Assembly (NCBI GenBank): GCA_021779695.1
Contig: JAJYAE010000062.1
Span: 1 to 16,277 of the forward strand
DNA: 16,277 bases
From: Acidobacteriota bacterium
GTDB lineage: Bacteria > Acidobacteriota > Terriglobia > Terriglobales > Acidobacteriaceae
Direction: 5' to 3'
The position numbers and the translations under genes are program-made. Under the pieces are notes generated by a model that saw only the letters and a list, made by a program, of their open reading frames with translations, was not told where the DNA came from and did no database searches. This document shows positions 13,542 through 16,277 of the stretch, piece by piece. Every line of letters begins with the position of its first letter. Positions within the stretch are counted from its first letter, which is position 1.

Positions 13542-14504
13542 TCAGACGTCGTTGCCCAGGTGAAAGATCGGCTCGACGCCATGACCACCTGCCAGGAGCG
13601 CCTGTTCCTCTTGTGAGCTAAGGGGCCTATAGCTCTGCGCGACATCCATCGCCAAACGGAAGTACCGCTCGTCCCCGGGCGGAATGGCTGCCGTGATGGG
13701 ATGCCCAAGAGTCCAGCGCAGGCCAAGAGAAGCTTCATCTGGAAACGCGGCCGGCTGATACCAGCACTTCGGTTCTGGATGATTCTGCTTCATGTCGGCG
13801 GGCCAGACAGTCTTCGCCATGCTCTTCAGGGCGAGGATCCCCATTCCCTTCTCTTGCGCCTTCTTCAGAATCTGCGGACCAAACCCGGCCTGGGTGAAGA
13901 GCAGCCAGTTCAGCGGAAAGAGAATGGTGTCGAAGGGGTACCGATCCATGGCGGCCACCGCAGTCTCCGCTGAGTGGACGGAAAAACCGATATAGCGGAT
14001 TTTGCCTTCCTTCTTTGCGGCTTCCATGGTTTCCATGGCTCCGCCCGGTCCCAGCACGGTGTCTAGCTCAGTCATCTTGGTCAGGGCGTGGAATTGATAC
14101 AGGTCCACATGATCCGTCTTGAGCAGGCGAAGGGATTGCTCGAGCTGCGCCCTTGAGTCGTCCTTCAAGCGACCATCTGTTTTGCAGGCCAGAAAGCTCT
14201 TCTTGCGATAGGGAGCAAGCGCGGGACCGAGCCGCTCCTGCGCGTCGCCATAGCTCGGAGCGACGTCGAAGTAGTTGACGCCGCGATCCACCGCTTCGGC
14301 AACGATGTTGTTGGCATCGGAGGTCGTCTCGTTCATTACGACGATGCCCCCGAAGCCGATGATGGAAAGATGTTCTCCCGTCCGGCCCAGTCTCCGGTGC
14401 GCGATGGGCTGGGTTGCGGTCTTCGCAGTTGCGGAAATTGTTTGTGAGGATGCTACGGCAGCGGCTGTGATGGCGGCGGATTGAAGAAATGCACGGCGTT
14501 CCAT
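13542..14504 (-). CDS. aldo/keto reductase with Tat signal
   Basis: A 320-residue NAD(P)H-dependent aldo/keto reductase. The N-terminus MERRAFLQSAAITAAAVASS is a twin-arginine signal (RRAFLQ, then a hydrophobic stretch and small residues near 24-27), so the protein should be exported folded, with cofactor. The catalytic tetrad is visible: D80 and Y85 in FDVAPSYGD, K108 in FLACKTD, H139 in DLYQFHALT. The barrel begins at RRLGRTGEHLSIIGFGG. ATG at 14504 is preceded by AGGAGG six bases upstream, a decisive ribosome site; the frame upstream to 14561 is not used. The substrate is unknown. The rhomboid gene lies 98 bases upstream on the same strand. Confidence 0.92.
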   Translation of the reverse strand: MERRAFLQSAAITAAAVASSQTISATAKTATQPIAHRRLGRTGEHLSIIGFGGIVVMNETTSDANNIVAEAVDRGVNYFDVAPSYGDAQERLGPALAPYRKKSFLACKTDGRLKDDSRAQLEQSLRLLKTDHVDLYQFHALTKMTELDTVLGPGGAMETMEAAKKEGKIRYIGFSVHSAETAVAAMDRYPFDTILFPLNWLLFTQAGFGPQILKKAQEKGMGILALKSMAKTVWPADMKQNHPEPKCWYQPAAFPDEASLGLRWTLGHPITAAIPPGDERYFRLAMDVAQSYRPLSSQEEQALLAGGHGVEPIFHLGNDV

Positions 14505-14602
14505 GAAACGCCTCCTGCGGAATGGAATTGGATTCGAACCCGAACGCCCCCATTCTTGCACAACGGGGAAATCATTGCCACGTCGTACAACGCCGCGATC
14601 CC

Positions 14603-15514
14603 TCAGCCCGGCAACTGCGCCAAGAAGAATCCAAACAGGACCAGAATGCCGACAAGCATACCCACCGCGATGCGCATACGCGCAGTGAAAAGCCTACGCG
14701 GCGATCCGAGACGGGGCACAAGGGGCATGGCAAACAAAATGCCAGAACTGAAGCCGCCAAGATGCGCCATATTGTCGATACTCAGGCCGGACCCGATGAC
14801 TCGCGTGCCGATGCTGATGGAGAAGCCGATTACCAGATTGATCGCGGCGAAATAGATGACCGACTTGCGCAGCTTTTTTAGCTCGATGGGAGGTACCGGC
14901 AGGCGGTTTGACTTGAGCAGCACAATGAGCACGCCGGCAATGCCAAAGACTGCGCCCGATGCGCCCGCGCCCACAGGCCCATAGGCCACCAACCCGGCTC
15001 CCCCCTGGCCGTGATATTCCACCCAGTTCACAAATGTGGAGAGCAGGTTGCCCGCGGCTCCGGTAAGGATGTAGGCCACCGCCACGCCGAAGGAACCGAG
15101 GATTGGCTCGGCAAGCAGTCCGAGGTTCCAGAGGCACCACATGTTCGTGGCCAGATGAAGCAGGCCTACGTGGACGAACATCGCAGTTACAATGCGCCAC
15201 CATTGGCCGCCCAGCAGGACCGCACCGGCGTTGTCCGCACCCCAGGTCAGAAGTTGATCGGCGCTGGGACTGGACATTCCCACGCCACCAAACGCCATAA
15301 CCAGAAATACCAGTACGTTGATGCCAACGAGCGCATACGTTGCGGGCGACATAGCCCACCGCGATCGCCGCCGCACGGGTTGCGCAGGGACGCCAAACTC
15401 CTGGCCGGGAGGCAGAAGCTCCGGTTCAGGCATGGATGAGTGGGTATCCATTCCTTTCATCGTAATGCATTTTGGGCCCTGGATTTTGATTCGTGCCTGG
15501 AGGGTGGAAGCCAT
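14603..15514 (-). CDS. rhomboid family intramembrane serine protease
   Basis: A 303-residue polytopic membrane protein of the rhomboid family, which cuts membrane proteins within or next to the bilayer. Signatures, numbered from 15514, are HLATN (H120, N124; oxyanion side), [10 protein letters not shown] with catalytic S186, and [11 protein letters not shown] with catalytic H251. Six to seven helices lie between residues 57 and 300, after a cytoplasmic proline-rich segment. The start is uncertain. ATG at 15514 has GAGG three bases upstream and fits the promoter at 15556-15585; ATGs at 15460, 15451 and 15433 are also possible and would remove only poorly conserved residues. It is divergent from purH. 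Confidence 0.9.
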   Translation of the reverse strand: MASTLQARIKIQGPKCITMKGMDTHSSMPEPELLPPGQEFGVPAQPVRRRSRWAMSPATYALVGINVLVFLVMAFGGVGMSSPSADQLLTWGADNAGAVLLGGQWWRIVTAMFVHVGLLHLATNMWCLWNLGLLAEPILGSFGVAVAYILTGAAGNLLSTFVNWVEYHGQGGAGLVAYGPVGAGASGAVFGIAGVLIVLLKSNRLPVPPIELKKLRKSVIYFAAINLVIGFSISIGTRVIGSGLSIDNMAHLGGFSSGILFAMPLVPRLGSPRRLFTARMRIAVGMLVGILVLFGFFLAQLPG

Positions 15515-15555
15515 CCCCCTCGGACCCAGGCCCGTCCAGCCGGGCGGTTTACTCT

Positions 15556-15585
15556 GTTATTTGGCCCTTGCTGCCGGAATTGCAA
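15556..15585 (-). promoter_or_regulatory. sigma70-like promoter for the rhomboid gene
   Basis: On the minus strand TTGCAA (15580-15585) and AATAAC (15556-15561) are 18 bases apart. Transcription would begin near 15549, about 35 bases before the ATG at 15514. The match is moderate (four of six in each box). Confidence 0.3.
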
Positions 15586-15630
15586 CGGGGATTCACTCCG
15601 TGCGGCCGCAGGGTCACAAGGAGCAATCAA

Positions 15631-16277
15631 GTGGGCACTGAAAAGCGAATTCGCCGCGCATTATTAAGTGTGACTGATAAATCGGGCCTGGTGGATTTTG
15701 CCCGGATTCTAGCCAGTTTCGATGTGGAGTTGATCTCCACCGGAGGCACGGCGCGCGCCCTGCGCGAAGCTGGGCTCACAGTCCAGGACATTAGTGACCT
15801 GACTGGATTTCCAGAGATGCTGGATGGCCGGGTTAAAACGCTGCATCCGCGCGTGCATGGGGGACTTCTCTACATCCGTGGAAACCCGGAGCATGAGGCC
15901 GCCGTTTCGGCGCACGGCATCCAGCCCATCGACATGGTGGTCGTCAACCTGTATGCGTTTGAGAAAACCGCCGCCCAGCCCGGAGTGTCGTTCGGACATC
16001 TGATTGAGAACATCGACATTGGCGGACCCTCGATGGTTCGGTCCGCGGCGAAGAACTTTGAAGATGTCGCCATCGTGACGCGCGTAGGCGACTATCCCGT
16101 CCTCATCGAAGAGTTGCAAGCCTCCCATGGCTGCCTGAGCCGCGCGACGCGCTGGCGCCTGGCACAGCAGGCCTTTGCCACGACGGCAGCTTACGATACC
16201 GCAATCGCGAACACGCTGGACCGGATCGTCGAGACACCCGTTCCAGGCGAGCCTCCGACGACGAATGCCGCTGCCCT
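15631..16277 (+). CDS. purH: bifunctional purine synthesis protein PurH (5' part)
   Basis: PurH carries out the last two steps of IMP synthesis: AICAR formyltransferase and IMP cyclohydrolase. The window holds the first 215 codons, which cover the N-terminal IMP cyclohydrolase (MGS-like) domain; the C-terminal transformylase domain is beyond the edge. Clear family text: [12 protein letters not shown] (9-20), [63 protein letters not shown]. The start is GTG at 15631, fixed by AAGGAG seven bases upstream and by alignment with the family; there is no in-frame ATG near it. It is divergent from the rhomboid gene across 116 bases. Confidence 0.97.
   Translation, partial: MGTEKRIRRALLSVTDKSGLVDFARILASFDVELISTGGTARALREAGLTVQDISDLTGFPEMLDGRVKTLHPRVHGGLLYIRGNPEHEAAVSAHGIQPIDMVVVNLYAFEKTAAQPGVSFGHLIENIDIGGPSMVRSAAKNFEDVAIVTRVGDYPVLIEELQASHGCLSRATRWRLAQQAFATTAAYDTAIANTLDRIVETPVPGEPPTTNAAA

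Noticed and set aside
14520..14560. tRNA-like T-loop (GGATTCGAACC) between the reductase and rhomboid genes
   Set aside because: The flanking bases do not form a T stem (three of five pairs fail), and no acceptor or anticodon arm can be built. It is probably chance or, at most, an unrecognisable remnant.
1..16277. CRISPR array, insertion sequence, prophage or defence island
   Set aside because: No repeated spacer pattern, transposase, integrase, terminal repeats or known defence domains were found on either strand.

Overview
The window reads as an ordinary, gene-dense bacterial chromosome segment of moderately high GC, with short intergenic gaps, genes on both strands and no mobile element, CRISPR array or phage gene. 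The gene content (yceD-rpmF-plsX cluster, LPS-type Kdo phosphatase, MacB-type permease without its own ATPase domain, tryptophanase, DUF5522, DUF3467, a membrane-bound GGDEF protein) fits a diderm soil bacterium. My best guess is an acidobacterium of the Terriglobia type; this is an inference from overall feel, not from a marker gene.

Layout. 1-1830 (minus): a sigma70-like promoter, tRNA-Leu(UAG), a DUF3467 protein and a GT-C (family 39) membrane glycosyltransferase cut off by the left window edge. 1919-4329 (minus): an eight-helix membrane diguanylate cyclase and, upstream of it, an L-fuconolactonase-like amidohydrolase. 4512-5940 (plus): a MacB/FtsX-type permease whose stop codon overlaps the start of a 50-residue single-helix membrane protein. 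5879-8662 (minus): DinB-like protein, YceD (DUF177), ribosomal protein L32, PlsX and a Trm112-like zinc protein, in transcription order; this is the classical ribosome/phospholipid cluster. 8790-10145 (plus): tryptophanase. 10304-11514 (plus): TauE/SafE permease and DUF1634 protein. 11531-12199 (minus): KdsC-like HAD phosphatase, convergent with the previous pair and ending in an 11-bp perfect inverted repeat. 12251-13490 (plus): DUF5522 protein with terminator, GlsB/YeaQ-type membrane protein, a 318-base gene-free stretch rich in inverted repeats, and a small XRE regulator. 13542-15514 (minus): Tat-exported aldo/keto reductase and rhomboid protease. 15631-end (plus): purH, cut off by the right edge.

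How the genes work together. Phospholipid initiation (PlsX), ribosome assembly (L32, YceD, probably Trm112), Kdo/LPS synthesis (KdsC) and purine synthesis (PurH) are housekeeping. The rest are accessory: c-di-GMP signalling, sugar-lactone hydrolysis, indole formation and anion export. I did not find a convincing new defence or biosynthetic system. The items most worth a second look are the small membrane protein coupled to the orphan MacB permease, the tryptophanase with a tyrosine-phenol-lyase-like backbone, the inverted repeat that forms the KdsC tail, the hairpin-rich gap before the XRE gene, and a perfect palindrome in the 4330-4511 divergent promoter region.
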